DNA from: Diogma glabrata
Lineage: Eukaryota > Arthropoda > Insecta > Diptera > Cylindrotomidae
Assembly (NCBI GenBank): GCA_963693315.1
Contig: OY856187.1
Span: 42,560,825 to 42,624,824 of the forward strand
Direction of reading: 5' to 3'
Length of the DNA: 64,000 nt
In this document: in pieces, positions 1 to 23,600 of the stretch
How the letters are laid out: the number at the start of each line of letters is the position of its first letter
How positions within the stretch are numbered: the stretch's first letter is position 1
Program-made: the position numbers and the translations under genes
Notes under the pieces: generated by a model
Databases searched by the model: none
Told to the model about the DNA's origin: nothing
What the model saw: the letters and a program-made list of their open reading frames with translations, nothing else

Positions 1-800
1 TTTATATCAGAATTTAGAGACATATTTTGAGTAGAAAATTGATTACAATTTACGTCACTATATTCTTTCGGACCTATAAAATAGTTATTTTTATTGCAAT
101 TATTGTTGCTTTTAACTAAATTTACTTCAATATCATTATTTGTATCGATTTGACAATTAATTGGGTTCATGCAAACGTCATCACAATCTGAATTGGTTTC
201 AATCATCCTAATATTTTTAGTTCTACAACATTCCGTAAAATGATGTAAATATTTCCATTTATCACATTTAAAACCAAATGCTGGACATTTCCCTTTCGTA
301 TCTCACGTATTTCATGACTTCACAGCTTTATCAAAATCCACGTTGTCACTTGCAAGCAATTTTTCTTGTATGCTTTCATCCCTGATTCCTAAAACAATTT
401 TGTCCCGAAGTTGATCTTCTGTATCCTTAAATTCACATGATTTACTCAGTTTCTGAATATGACTGAGAAAGTTGTCAAACGTTTCACCATCCAGTTGGGT
501 TCTTTTGTGAAATCTGAATCTTTCAAATACAATATTTTTTCTCGGGTTGCAGTACTGTTCTAGTTTTTCTAGAACCATATCTAATTTTTGTTCCTTCATG
601 ATCTTATCAAACTCTAAGTTGTTGTATATTGAAATAATTTGTTCCCCTCCTATATTTAACAACATTGCTATTTTCACTTTATCTTCCTTTTCACCTGATT
701 CAGACGCTATCATATATATCTCAAATCTTTGTTTGAATTCTCTCCAACTTTCAGACAAATTTGATGCCGGCATAAAAAGTTGTGGAATTAATTTATCCAT
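1..800 (-). pseudogene. Gag relic of a Gypsy-like LTR retrotransposon
   Basis: Read on the minus strand from an ATG at 798-800, a 162-codon frame looks like the capsid part of a retrotransposon Gag. It begins MDKLIPQLFMPA, has the 'W..F..RFE.Y' pattern near residues 19-29 and the capsid-like stretch 'LDGETFDNFLSHIQKL' near residues 104-119. Stops follow at 312-314 and 303-305. The same frame then continues to the window edge with a cysteine-rich segment (CPAFGFKC, then HHFTECCR) that resembles a degenerate zinc knuckle. Two in-frame stops about 9 bases apart in an otherwise continuous frame indicate decay. No LTR is recognisable at 800-1000 and the rest of the element lies outside the window. 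It probably sits in the intron upstream of the mwh-like terminal exon. The Gag assignment is reasonably safe; the clade is not determined. Confidence 0.7.
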
Positions 801-1224
801 TTTATTTTTCTTGCAATATAAATATATTTTTTTTTTTAGGTTATGTTTCTCGATACACGCACCGTGTTTTCCAATTTATGAATTAGAATTTTTTAAAAAC
901 CAGCTATTTATTCAAATACCTTCATCTGCGCCATGATGTGTCCTTATGATTTTATTAAATAAAAGACTTCGAATTTAACTATAGTTTTATTAATATTTTG
1001 TTAGCATTTTATTATGATGTTTATTCATTGATTTCTACTACACATGTCATTCTATGTTTATTCATTTTGTTGCCTGATACGACAGTTTTATTATTTTTAA
1101 GTTGTTACTAACTTCACAACAGTGAGTTAAAGTGAAAATCTTATTTTGACAATTTCGTTCACATTTAAATAGAAAATCTGATTTGATTTATGTAATTTTC
1201 TAAACCTAGCAATATTCCGAATGA
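801..1224. other. Non-coding AT-rich DNA, probably intronic
   Basis: No open frame, splice-flanked exon or clear repeat boundary is visible. It lies between the Gag relic and a satellite-like block, probably inside the intron that ends at 2196. Confidence 0.5.
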
Positions 1225-1505
1225 AAGAAATCGTCGAAATAACTATATCGCGAGAATTTTTTTAATAAATTTGGAAGCCGAAGCAAACATTTCTCACATT
1301 GACTCAAATTTTCTAGATATTCACATATATATTGTAAATGAAATATGCTAAAATTTCAAGAAATCGTCAAAATATGTGTTTTGCTACAAACAAAATTTTA
1401 CTAATATTGCTCAAATAATATTATTTAATAAATTTGGAATCGGAAACAAAAATTATACACATTAAATCATATTTTCAAATTGCAAGACATCGTCAAAATA
1501 AGGAC
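1225..1505. repeat. Degenerate ~130-bp tandem repeat, about three units
   Basis: The phrase 'AAATCGTC(G/A)AAATA' recurs at about 1229, 1362 and 1488, spaced 133 and 126 bases. 'TTTAATAAATTTGGAA' recurs at about 1261 and 1424. The units are diverged but in register, as in an old local satellite. Confidence 0.5.
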
Positions 1506-1509
1506 TTTT

Positions 1510-1800
1510 TGAAGTATCGATAAGTGTCGATATATCGATAAATATCGCTACATCAATAAGTATCGCTAAATCGATAAGTATTGATGTATCAATAAGTATT
1601 GATATATCCATAAGTATCGGTATTTCGATAAGTATCGATATACCGATTAGTATCGATGTATCAACATATTGATAAGTATCAATACTTATCGATATATCGA
1701 TAAGTATGGTTATATCTATAAGTATAAATATATCGATATTTTGTCATTTCGATATCTATATACGATATATCGATATATGTCGATACATATCGATATTTTT
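1510..1800. repeat. ATCGAT/CGATA-rich minisatellite array
   Basis: About 290 bases consist almost entirely of variants of an ~18-base unit of the form GATAAGTATCGATATATC, with many TATCGATA and CGATA words on both strands. TATCGATA is the core recognised by Drosophila DREF, and clustered CGATA by the insulator protein BEAF-32 (family knowledge). Whether these factors act here is inference. The array lies about 400 bases upstream of the mwh-like terminal exon. Confidence 0.75.
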
Positions 1801-2196
1801 TTCCCGACACTATGTATAACCGCAAGTCCACATACCTGTAGATTTCAGGCTAATAGGAGAAGCTGCTTTTCGCTTCACAAAGATATCGAAAGACGCTGAT
1901 AGATAGCAGAAGATACGTCCCATTGAATGACTATTTATATGAGATTGTAGTGCCCTTTTGTAAATTGACTAGAAAATTCTATCACAGTAACTGAATTATC
2001 TAGATAGTAGCTCAGCTACCGAGCGGATAGTTTTCATCTAATACATTTAACAGATAAATAGATAAACTGCTCGGTTTTTTATTTTAACATAAAGAAAACA
2101 AAATTTTTTTGTTTACAAAAATGCCATTTCAATCATTCAAGTATTTGTCCATTCAAATAAATCGATTATACAAAAACATTCTTTTTTCTGTTTCAG

Positions 2197-4150
2197 TTTT
2201 GTTCAAGAGTTCGTCGCCAGCCCACTAGATGGTACAAGTATTTTATTGGAAGTCCTACGTGCAATACAATTAAGTCAAACAATAACAACTCAAAATACAT
2301 CTTCCTCAACAACAGGCCCGGTTCAAAGAAATACACAATCGTTTCAACGACGAGCACTGTTAGACGAACTTGCATGTTTGCAATGTTTAAGTTTATGTGC
2401 TGCAAGAAGTCCAGAAGCTGGAGTTCGATTAGGTGCCACACCAGTTGGATTATTACCTTTAGCTGCAGCAGCGACAGGTCAAGGTATTCGCTCAAGAATT
2501 ATTTCACTACAACTATTGTCTGCAACATGCGATAAACACGCTATTGGAAATGGGAATCAACGAAATAGTGGCCATTGCGCTGTTTCCGAAGCTCTATCCA
2601 CGCTACGATTGAGATGCGGTGAGCCAGTTCGTTTTCGTTTATTAGTCGGAATGTTGAATTCAGGTGGTGGAACGGGAGAACTTCAAGCCGTTGGATTGCG
2701 TTTTATAAATACATTTTTGGAAAGCGCAGACACAACACAAAGTCGATTATATTTACAAGCGGAATTATATCAAGCTGGTTTCGACCCATCCACAATGACT
2801 AAAACAATATCGTCAACATCACCATGGCTGGAAAAGTTACGTATCGAGGTTAAACGATGGGAAGACACCCGAATTGATGTTGTTCGACTACAAGTTCAGG
2901 CTCGTGAATCCGAGAAACTAAAAAGCCAATTGGTTGTGATAGAACGACGTTGTCAGATTTTACAAGAAGAAAAATCTGTCCTAACGTCTATGGAAAGACG
3001 ATTGCAGGAACGATGTGCGGAATTACAACGAGAGATTTATCGATTACAAGGAACCCGAACTGATTCTCAAAGTACAAATAGTTTAGATCAGAGACCGATA
3101 GCATTGCCGCGTCAAGTCCCACCAAATCCAAATAAATTGGAATCATCGGAACACGATGATGAAGGTATAAGTAGCTCTGAAACAGGACCGTCATTAAGCC
3201 CAGAACCTGAACGTGTATTTCCAAAAGGTCGATCACATAAAATATTAGAAAAGAGTAATAATTTATTAGCACCGGAAAATAGCGAGGATGAAGCAAACGC
3301 AACAATTGAAGATGTCATGGAAGAACTCAAAAATATTGTTAGCGATGCGGAAAAAGAAATTTCTAACCAAGATTTTGAGGAACATATTGGCGCGAATATA
3401 GTTATCGGTAACGAACATGAAATTATACCTGTTAATCTATTACCACAACCACCACGTAAATCACGATCACTAGCGCACTTACTTTCAAATCCATCGGAAG
3501 CGGATGGATCAGATTACGGGTTAATGTTAGTGCAAGATGGTCCAAAAATGTCATTTTTCGATGACGGTGAGTTAAATGAAAACTCCAAAAGTCCAAAAAT
3601 ATATTTAGATGATCTCAAACAGGAGCAAAGTTCTTCATCCCCATCATATTACAATGAACATGATGAACTTGGTCCAGATGTAATCCATCACAAAACTAAA
3701 CAAACGAAAGATCCAAATCGAGCGATTCTGAACGTGATTATGGATGCAAGAGAAATGGAAATAAAAGAAACACATCCACCTCCAAAACATTTTAATGGTG
3801 TCTTCTTTATTCCCGAAATGAATGTAACACCCAAATATCCAAAACCAGACATAACAGCTGCGCTTGAGGCAAAACGTGTTACAAAAAATTTGGATCGTAT
3901 GGAGGGTTATGGTTTAGACTCAATGGTTGACATTGTTCTAACATCAGAAAAATCTAGAAGTAGTCATTTAAATAGTAATCATAACAGTAACAGTAATTTT
4001 GTCACAAACAAAAATCAGTTGTTTAAAATTCGAACAGGTCATGTAAACGCTGGTTTATATTCTGGTCTACATATGGTTCGTGACTCAGCTAGAACAATAT
4101 CAAACACAACTGGATCAAAGCTTGCTGATCTGCCATCTGGTTTATACTAG
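2197..4150 (+). CDS. mwh: Terminal exon of a GBD-FH3 formin-family protein, probably multiple wing hairs
   Basis: An acceptor (TTTCTGTTTCAG, ending 2196) opens a frame of 650 complete codons; the exon's first base completes a codon begun upstream. It ends at TAG 4148-4150. Residues ~1-190 of the exon match the armadillo-like FH3 domain ('LLDELACLQCL', 'ELQAVGLRFINTFLES', 'AGFDP'). Residues ~205-285 form a charged coiled coil with heptad leucines. The last ~360 residues are acidic, Ser/Asn-rich and apparently disordered. No proline-rich FH1 and no FH2 actin-nucleation domain follow. This architecture fits Drosophila Mwh, a planar-polarity effector that restrains actin prehair formation at the cell cortex, and argues against DAAM, Dia or FRL formins. 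The GBD and start codon must lie in exons before the window. AATAAA follows at 4240-4245. The FH3 family is secure; the mwh name rests on the missing FH1/FH2 and on remembered similarity. Confidence 0.75.
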
Positions 4151-4239
4151 TAAACTAAACATTATATATTATATTCATACGTACCTTAACAGTTAAGTTT
4201 CTGCTATTATTAAGATTTTTGTTTTCGTTTACTCTGTGC

Positions 4240-4245
4240 AATAAA
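4240..4245 (+). terminator. Poly(A) signal of the mwh-like gene
   Basis: AATAAA lies 90 bases after the stop codon, giving a short AT-rich 3' UTR. Further AT-rich sequence downstream could supply alternative sites. Confidence 0.55.
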
Positions 4246-7200
4246 TTTATTTCTTCTTCGATTTGAAGTTTTAATATATTATTCTTATTAAATAATTTAT
4301 GGTTTAATTAATTTGGTGTATGGAAAAATTAAATAGAATTTTTTTTTTTAAATTGGGAAGCAATATTATAAAAAGAAAATTTTCAAATTTTATAGCATAT
4401 TCGGGACTAAAATATTTTAGTTTACAGTGTAAGATTTATTTTATCGATATTAAACGAATTATACTTTTAACATTCTGTAAATAACAGAATTTTATTAAGT
4501 TTTTATTATTAATAATATGAAATTAGTTTTTAAATATTTCGAATAAATGTATTCTTAAATAAAAATAAATAATATTAAATTAAATTGTTGTGTTTTAAAT
4601 CTATATAAGGAAAATGACGCTGATTATAAACACAGTTGCTCAAACTATCTTTTAAAAACATTAAAGGGGTGTTTTCAGTTGCTCATTAATTTGCTCAACT
4701 TTTATTATATACAAGGGTTGACACATGATGGTGAGCACAAAGGGGTTCAGTTGCTTAAAATAAAAACGAAAGAATGTGTATAATGAACATTATGTTAATA
4801 TTATTTTATAAAATCACATATTTCTATTCAATTGGAGGCCACAAAACGGTTAGTTAAAGTAACAATGCGATCTGAAAATCTATTGAGCTAGTTGTTTTTA
4901 GACAGTCGATGTCACTGTAAGTTGCATTAATATTTTATTTAATGCTTAACGAGTCGAGTTTAAATGTGATATATCGTGGTTGGTTGACACTAGAATTGCA
5001 TGCCGTAATAGCTGTTGCTCTCAATACTGACGGTTCAATGTCGGTCAAGTTTAATTGTTGTTGAGATACATAATCTATATAATTTTGTGAGCATCTAAAG
5101 GTATCCGAATAGATTGAAAGTTGAAGAACAAAAAGGCCTGGCACTGAATTGAGAGTCTGTTTTCCCTGATCATAGTAGCTAAGTTTTCTGCGAAGTCTGT
5201 TGTAGCAGACAGGTCAGAGTTTTCAGGATTATTTGTTAGATTATGAACGACTGTAAGCCAAAGTGTTGTGGACAGCACTTAGATACCGCATGAAGTGAAT
5301 AAGATCCTTAATGAAGCCGTTATTTGCCGACTCTCTAGCATTTTTTTATCCTTGGGATGATGCACACATCACACCAAAATATTTTTTGAGATTATAACAT
5401 GAAAATGAACTTTGTCGGTTGGGATGCTTCCAACTAGTCTCCCGACTTGTTGTAGCACTAATGTACTAGATTGTATGTTTTTGGTAAAGATGCTGAATGC
5501 ATGGTAGGTATTATGCTTAAAGTATGCATGATGAACTCATTGTGAAAAACTTATCCCATCATTTATAGTCAAAAATATGTGAGACTTATTGATATAAATT
5601 ATTAACTTTTATTTGTTTTTGTTGGTTTTTTGATTTTAAATAGTTCTCAAACACTTTAACAGCGGTCTCAGTGATTCCATTATCCTTAAGCTTTGGTAAA
5701 AGTATGGCAAATATATATACATGGCATATTAAGTCAAAAGCTTTCTGCAAAATTACATATAAGCAGGCATCTATTATATATTACATTTAATGTTCGCTAG
5801 TGGTTTGACAACTCCTAGTATATACTTGATTAAGGAAAGAACCCGAACTGGTTCTCATTGATGATTTTATTTTTGTGTTAAAAATCTTATCTCCGGATTA
5901 GCCCTACACCTTCTACTTTGCAGTCGCTGACGTGTTCACCTAAAGTGAACGTTATTGAACGCCTCTCTACAGCACTGTCAGCACAGAAATAATTAATGAA
6001 TTTGTAGAGGCCAAGGGATTTAAAAGAACTCAAGTATGGATGCTAAGATGACGAAGTTTTGTAAGTTCAATAAAAGTGTTAAGGATTTTCAGCCGTTAAA
6101 AGACGGATTAATCTGACTGAACTTTTAACGAATGCTATTAGTCTTTACTGATATTAAGTATACTAATTACATTTACTTCAGTTCATTTGCTAAGAATACG
6201 ACACATTTTAAGATTGTTTTTCGGATATAAGCTCCAAGCAGAGTAAGACAGAATAAAATAATTTGAATGCTTCTGGCGAAAATACACAAGTTTCTTCTAC
6301 TGAAAACTGTATTGGTACCAATACATACGATTTATTCTTTGAGTCTGAAATTTGCTAGTATGATATTCAACTATAAAAAAAAAAGTTGTACGTGGAGTCC
6401 CTCCGCGTGGAGGAAGTGAAACTTCGTAGTGTGGAAATAAAAACATATTGCATTCTTTTAAAAGTCATTAATTATAAGTGAACTCATACTGCTTTAAGAC
6501 AAACTTTATTAACATTGCTTACAATTCACAATTGATCGCATCTTTTAATTATCATTTTCGAGTGGAGAAATATCCAAATCTATAACATTTACAATGGGAT
6601 TATGATAACTAAAGTAAGATACGAAATGTTTGAGTTCTATTTTCTAATATTTCTTGCAAAAACTGTATCATTTTCTCGTTTATAAAATATTTCAACATAA
6701 ATGATAAGAAAATGAGTCTTCTATCAGGTGTCTTCTATCAAAATAAGTTGCAAACGGGTGTTGATAGAAGACTCCTGATAGAAGACTCTTGATATTGTCA
6801 GATGTCAGGTTATTGTTTAAATATCATAAAGTTATATGAAAAACAGAAGCGTCAAATGTTTTTAACGCAAGATTTTTGGAAGTCGCATTAGAAGTTTCAC
6901 TTCAAAAATTGAGAGCTCCAATTTAGTATTGCACGATGTGCTCCTCCATATCAAGAAGATCTTTCTGCTGGTCCTGCGCTGAATGTAAAATTCTTTATCA
7001 TATTCAGCTACATTTAAAAAGCACCTTACTGCAGGCAGCGTATTTTCACTTTTAACTACTACAAGTTGTAAAGCTAATAGATTTGTAGCAAATTAAAGCA
7101 TCAATTGTAATCAAGCATCAAACTCAGAAAAAGAACAGCTTCAACTCTAAGCGCATTTAACCACGAATTTTCTTATATCTTGTATGTCCAAAACTTTTTG

Positions 7201-9058
7201 TCCTGTCCATTAGTTTACTGAGAAATGTTGGAATAAATGTTATCTTTTTGTTTCATATTTCTGTCATTTATTTGTTTGATAGCAAGAGACAATGAGATAT
7301 TCATAATCCTACAATATTCTTTAAATATAAATTCAATGTATGTAATGGATTGTAAATAATATCGAAAAATGTCTTCGAAAAAATAACTAAAATTGCTTGT
7401 GTGAATCAGGTTTACATAAATTGAGCAATAATAATGGCTGATTCATACATTTTTTAAAGATGGATCGTTAAACCAAACTCAATATCGAAATCTATGTCCG
7501 CGCATGTACTCCATTGTCAACTTTTTATTTCTTTTATCAATGATAAGGAAATTATCTCCAATCAGTATTATAAACCTGTTGTAAAAACTACATGATTATC
7601 GTCAAGAAGTTTATTTTGATGCATCCTGTATCAAAAAGTTATTTATCATAATAATTGAAACTTAATAAAAACAGACATTATATTTGCATGGAAAGTTTCG
7701 AGCAGGTCATTATTTTCAGCAATTTTTTATATTAAAAATAACTACTCCATTCCCAAAAGCTTTTATATTTCCCTCAAACAAGCAAAAAACTATCGGCTTA
7801 TATTTTCGGTTATCTGATTCGCCGGTTGATGTAATTCATTTTCCGCTGTGTACTATTTTATTTTTAATTAGATTAAATACTGAATTGAAATGGAGAAAAC
7901 AAAATTTTATTTATGTAATAAAATAACATTATTTTTATAATGTATAAGTAGTATTTCAATAATTCATGGAAAACAATTTGTAAATAAAAATTTCCCATTT
8001 ATTGCACACAGCACAACCCTAATTAGATAAAAGGAAATTACATTCAGCTTGTGCTCAAAATATTCGTCATCACCACGCCCATGAATAGATTTTTTCGTGA
8101 AATAAAATTAAATTGAGCAACGTTTTCATTGGTGCCGATTAGTTGATTATCACATTCGTATCAAAAACCGAACATTGTCAGCCATATTAATTTTTTAATA
8201 TTATCGGAACATGTTAAACGAACAACGTAAAGCTTTTTCGTACTGAAGAATAAGAAAAAAGACGCATCGCGAGGAAAAAAGATTTTTTTTTATTTAAAAA
8301 AATAAGTGAAAAAATTTATAGAATTTGTGGATTAATTAAGTATTATTTCCTCGTTAACAAATTTTTTTATTTAATTATTCAAAACTAACAGTTTATATTG
8401 TTTATTTTTATTATTATATACATATTAAAAAATTTAAAACAAGAAAAAAAAATTTGTGTAGAAATCTTTAAAGTTTGCGAAAAAAGTTTTACCAACACAA
8501 TTTTTTGTTTTATTATCTATGTTGTGTGAATCTATCTTTGAAAAGTTATTTTTTTTTATTTCATTCTAAAAATTATTACAATTTAAGTGAAAAGTTTTAT
8601 CGAAATTTTGTTGCAAGTGATTTAAAATTAAAAAAAAGAAAAATTGTGACAAAAAAATACAAAAAAAAATTCCTGGATATCGATTTGGATATAAAAATAG
8701 GTAGATTTATTTGTATGCAAAAAAATATTTCCAATTATATTAATGTAATAGGATTTTTATTGAGATAACTTTTCTTAATTTGAATATGAACTATATGTTT
8801 CGTTTTTTCTGTATTTAACATTAAAAATAAAAAAAAAGAAAAATGTTCGATTAAAACGAAATTTTCAATAAATAAAAAAAATTAGTCTCCATATTAAAAA
8901 ATTAAAACAAATTGTGTCTACGCTAAGTTAATATATAAAAAAAAAGTGAGAAAGACCGCCGTCATACTTCTAATTTTCGGTCGGGTCCATCGTCATCCTC
9001 CCTCACGGATAAGGAAAAGAATAATTATAATATTATAATACAGATATTATAAATAAAA
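4246..9058. other. Intergenic region and 5' flank of Gbeta13F without a convincing gene
   Basis: Short open frames on both strands (for example minus 4935-5278) are not bounded by splice sites and show no known family. Two small structures are listed separately or as findings: a 73-base hairpin at 6715-6787 and a 16-base perfect palindrome (GTATTGGTACCAATAC) at 6309-6324. From about 8280 to 8940 the DNA is a low-complexity A/T run like long insect 5' UTRs. A GC-richer block at 8945-9010 is a plausible untranslated leader of Gbeta13F. Confidence 0.4.
6715..6787. repeat. 26-bp inverted repeat (hairpin)
   Basis: Arm 6715-6740 (AGTCTTCTATCAGGTGTCTT, then CTATCA) is the reverse complement of 6762-6787 with one mismatch, across a 21-base loop. 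Each arm is itself a two-fold repeat of TCTTCTATCA. Confidence 0.8.
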
Positions 9059-9268
9059 GGTGATTTTTCATTATCTGTTATCTATGCATTTATATAAATA
9101 TATATATAGTGAATTAATCTCAATTATCATATTTCTTATCAAAACTCACAACCATTCCATCATCATTATATTTTTCATCCACCATTTTTATTTTTATATT
9201 AAATTTCATGGAAATGAATTTCATATACATTTAATTAATAGTAAATTAGATAAAAAATATAATTTTAG
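9059..9268 (+). other. Possible 5' UTR intron of Gbeta13F
   Basis: AAAAG|GTGATT at 9058-9059 and a clean acceptor AATTTTAG|GTGAAC ending 9268 would remove about 210 bases just before the start codon. The acceptor is convincing because it is seven bases upstream of the ATG; the donor is a guess. Confidence 0.35.
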
Positions 9269-9275
9269 GTGAACG

Positions 9276-20696
<11,421 letters not shown>

Positions 20697-23600
20697 ATAT
20701 AATATAAATTTCATACATACACATAAAGAAACAAAACAAGAAAATCTCCGACATATATACATTTTTATACTGTTTTAAAAAGAAAAATGAAAAAATTTAT
20801 ATATTTAAAAAATAACAAATAAGATTAAACAAAAAAACATTTTTTTCTGGAAAATCTACTTTTTCTTTTTGTTTTCTACTATCGTAATTAAAACGAAACA
20901 CTATAATTATAAACATTAATTAAAATTTTTAAAAAGCTAAAAGGGCTTCGTATTTTTTAATAAAAAATATAACTTTCTTATGTTGTTTTTTATATAAATT
21001 TACAACATTTTTTGGCGATAATGCCATATTTATCTACTTTTATTTATTTATTATTGTTTACTGTTATGCAAAATTGGTTATTAAAGTTAATAAGAAAGCA
21101 TGTTGGAAATTTTCAGAGTTTAAAGAAAGTAATAGAAAAACCAAAAATTTTAGTCTGAAATTGAAAAATTAAACAAAAACTATTTTCTTTCATATTATTA
21201 TTATTATTAAAAAGTATTAATTAATATTGTAATTATAAACATTTAATACAAAATTAAACAATATGTTGTTTTTGAGGATTTATTTTTTATCCTAAAAAGT
21301 AAATTTTCAAAACAATTAGTATAGATAAATCGACGAAAGTATAAAATGCTTTTTATATTACATTGTAATAATAATTTTTTTACTAAACATTATTATTAAT
21401 AAATTATATACACACAATACAGGAAAACATTTAAGCACAAAAATTAATTTATAATTTTTGGTTTTTAAATGGTTTTATTGTTATCATAAAAATATAAATA
21501 AATATAAACAAAAAATTTTTTAATAACTATTTTGCTTAAGTTTTTTATTCAAAGAAATATCTTAATGTACTTTTTACTTCTTTAAAAAAACACAAATGTT
21601 TTAAAAATATAAAAAAAAAATCAATGTTTTTGTTAAAAAAAAAATTACTATGGATTCATAGTTCGATTGGCGACATTTTTTTTTTAACAAAACATAAGCA
21701 ACCTAAAATTATATATAAAATTTTGGGAATAGAAATTAATATTTTTGAAAAAACACGTTTCAATCAAATTAAATGGGCTATAAAATATTTCAAAAATTGT
21801 TTTTCGGATAAATATGATTTAAGTGAAAAAAAAATTATTTTTTTGAATTTATAAGATCTTCGTTGTTGTTTTTATTTTTGAAAATTTTAATAAATTTTAA
21901 CTGAAAATTTTGATTGGATTTTAAAATACAATTTTTTTTATTAGGTTTACTATTTTAAGTTTTAACAGAGAAAATTGTAAATCTAAATTTACATCTTAAA
22001 AAAATTGTATACGATAAAAGGGCTCCCGATCAGGATTTTCCAAACCTTATTAATTATTTTCCTATAAAAATAAAAGCTATAACTAATAATATTCTTTCAA
22101 AAAAATAAATATCATATATTCTTTATAGGAGCTGTATTCTATAAAATAGTACCTAGACATATTTATCCGCAAAGATACGCCTGCAGCATATTTTTGTTTA
22201 TCATAAAGACTCGAAAAAATTTGAAAAATCTTAAAAAAATAAACAGGTTTACATCGAACAAGCACAATCTATAGATGACACATTTACAATAAACTTGGGG
22301 GCAATTTAAGAACATTCAAATTTACACAAAAAAAAGAAAACAAATTTAAGATTTTTCAAAATTTCAAAACCATACAAACAATTTATTGTTTTTACTTAAC
22401 GCACATAATTTTTTTTATTAATGTAAAACAAAAAAAATTCTAAATTATTCAAACCAAAAGACTTTAAACCTGTATATCACACTAAAATACGTTTTAATTA
22501 AAACAGCACAATTTTAATTTCAATAATTTATGTAAAAATTTTCCAGAAAAAAATATTTTTGACTTTTTTTAGAATTTTAAAATTTTATTAAAATAAAAAA
22601 ATTCAAAAATATCAACGGCAAATGAAATAATAATAGATAAATAATACAAAGCATAAAAACTAATTAAAATTATCAAAAAAAGAAAAAGGATTCTAGTCTC
22701 GAAGTAAAAGAAAACAAAATTGAAGAAGTGACATACTTTTAAATTAACAATAAATAATTATTTATTCAAAAGCTTAAGACACCAGAAATTAAAATCTTAA
22801 TTTAGTTTTTGGTGCACTGCAAAATAATTAAAAAAAAAAACAAACCGACCACAAAGACCACAACACTGGTTTATTGTTATTTAAACAAATACGCATTTGC
22901 ATTGTTTTAGAAAATCGCCATATATTTCATTCATTCTTTTTATATATTCATTAAATATAATATTTATATTGTGTGTCACTTAAACATATTCTATTTCTAC
23001 AAAAACAAACACAAAACCATGTTTCCAAATTAAGTTTCTCGTTTTTAAGATTGATATTTTTTCTAATTAACCCAATCAAATCGCCCCGTTAAATTTCAAA
23101 AAATAATTTACATTATTTTACCTAAAAAAATAATTCAGTATCCGTTTAACGCTGAATTTAATTTTGGTTCATTCTTTTTAACATAAACGTAAAACGGTGG
23201 CATATTAAAAAGTATTTTTTATTTTTAAATTGATTTTATCTTAAAATTAAGTAATTTATTTCTTTTTTTTTATTAAAAAAAACTAAATGGTAAAAAAACT
23301 AAATATTTGAAAAACGTTTCTTATATTATAAGTAAATATAAAAAAATAGTTTAAAAACATTTTAAGTAAAGAAAAATTAATGTAAATACCAGAAAAATAA
23401 GCTAAAAACTAAATATTATCAAAAAAAAAAAAAAATAATGAAAAAAATCTCCAAAAAAAAAATATAAAATAAATAAGTTAAATAAAACAAATTTCCTTTC
23501 GTCGAAATTATTCTGCCGAATTTAAATTAAAATTTAAATTCAAACAAAATAAATAATAAATTTTTTATGATATTTTTCTTAAAAACATAAAAAAAAAAAC

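Noticed and set aside
2988..3330. Minus-strand frames of 105 and 72 codons opposite the mwh-like exon
   Set aside because: Antisense shadows of a conserved coding exon, with no known domain.
4935..5278. Two overlapping minus-strand frames (69 and 67 codons)
   Set aside because: They look like a possible decayed coding piece, but no family motif could be named and no splice or element boundary supports them.
6309..6324. 16-base perfect palindrome GTATTGGTACCAATAC
   Set aside because: Isolated; a single palindrome of this length is not strong evidence of a site.
8475..8768. 97-codon plus-strand frame upstream of Gbeta13F
   Set aside because: K/F/Y/N-rich low-complexity translation of A/T runs, probably leader or intron DNA.
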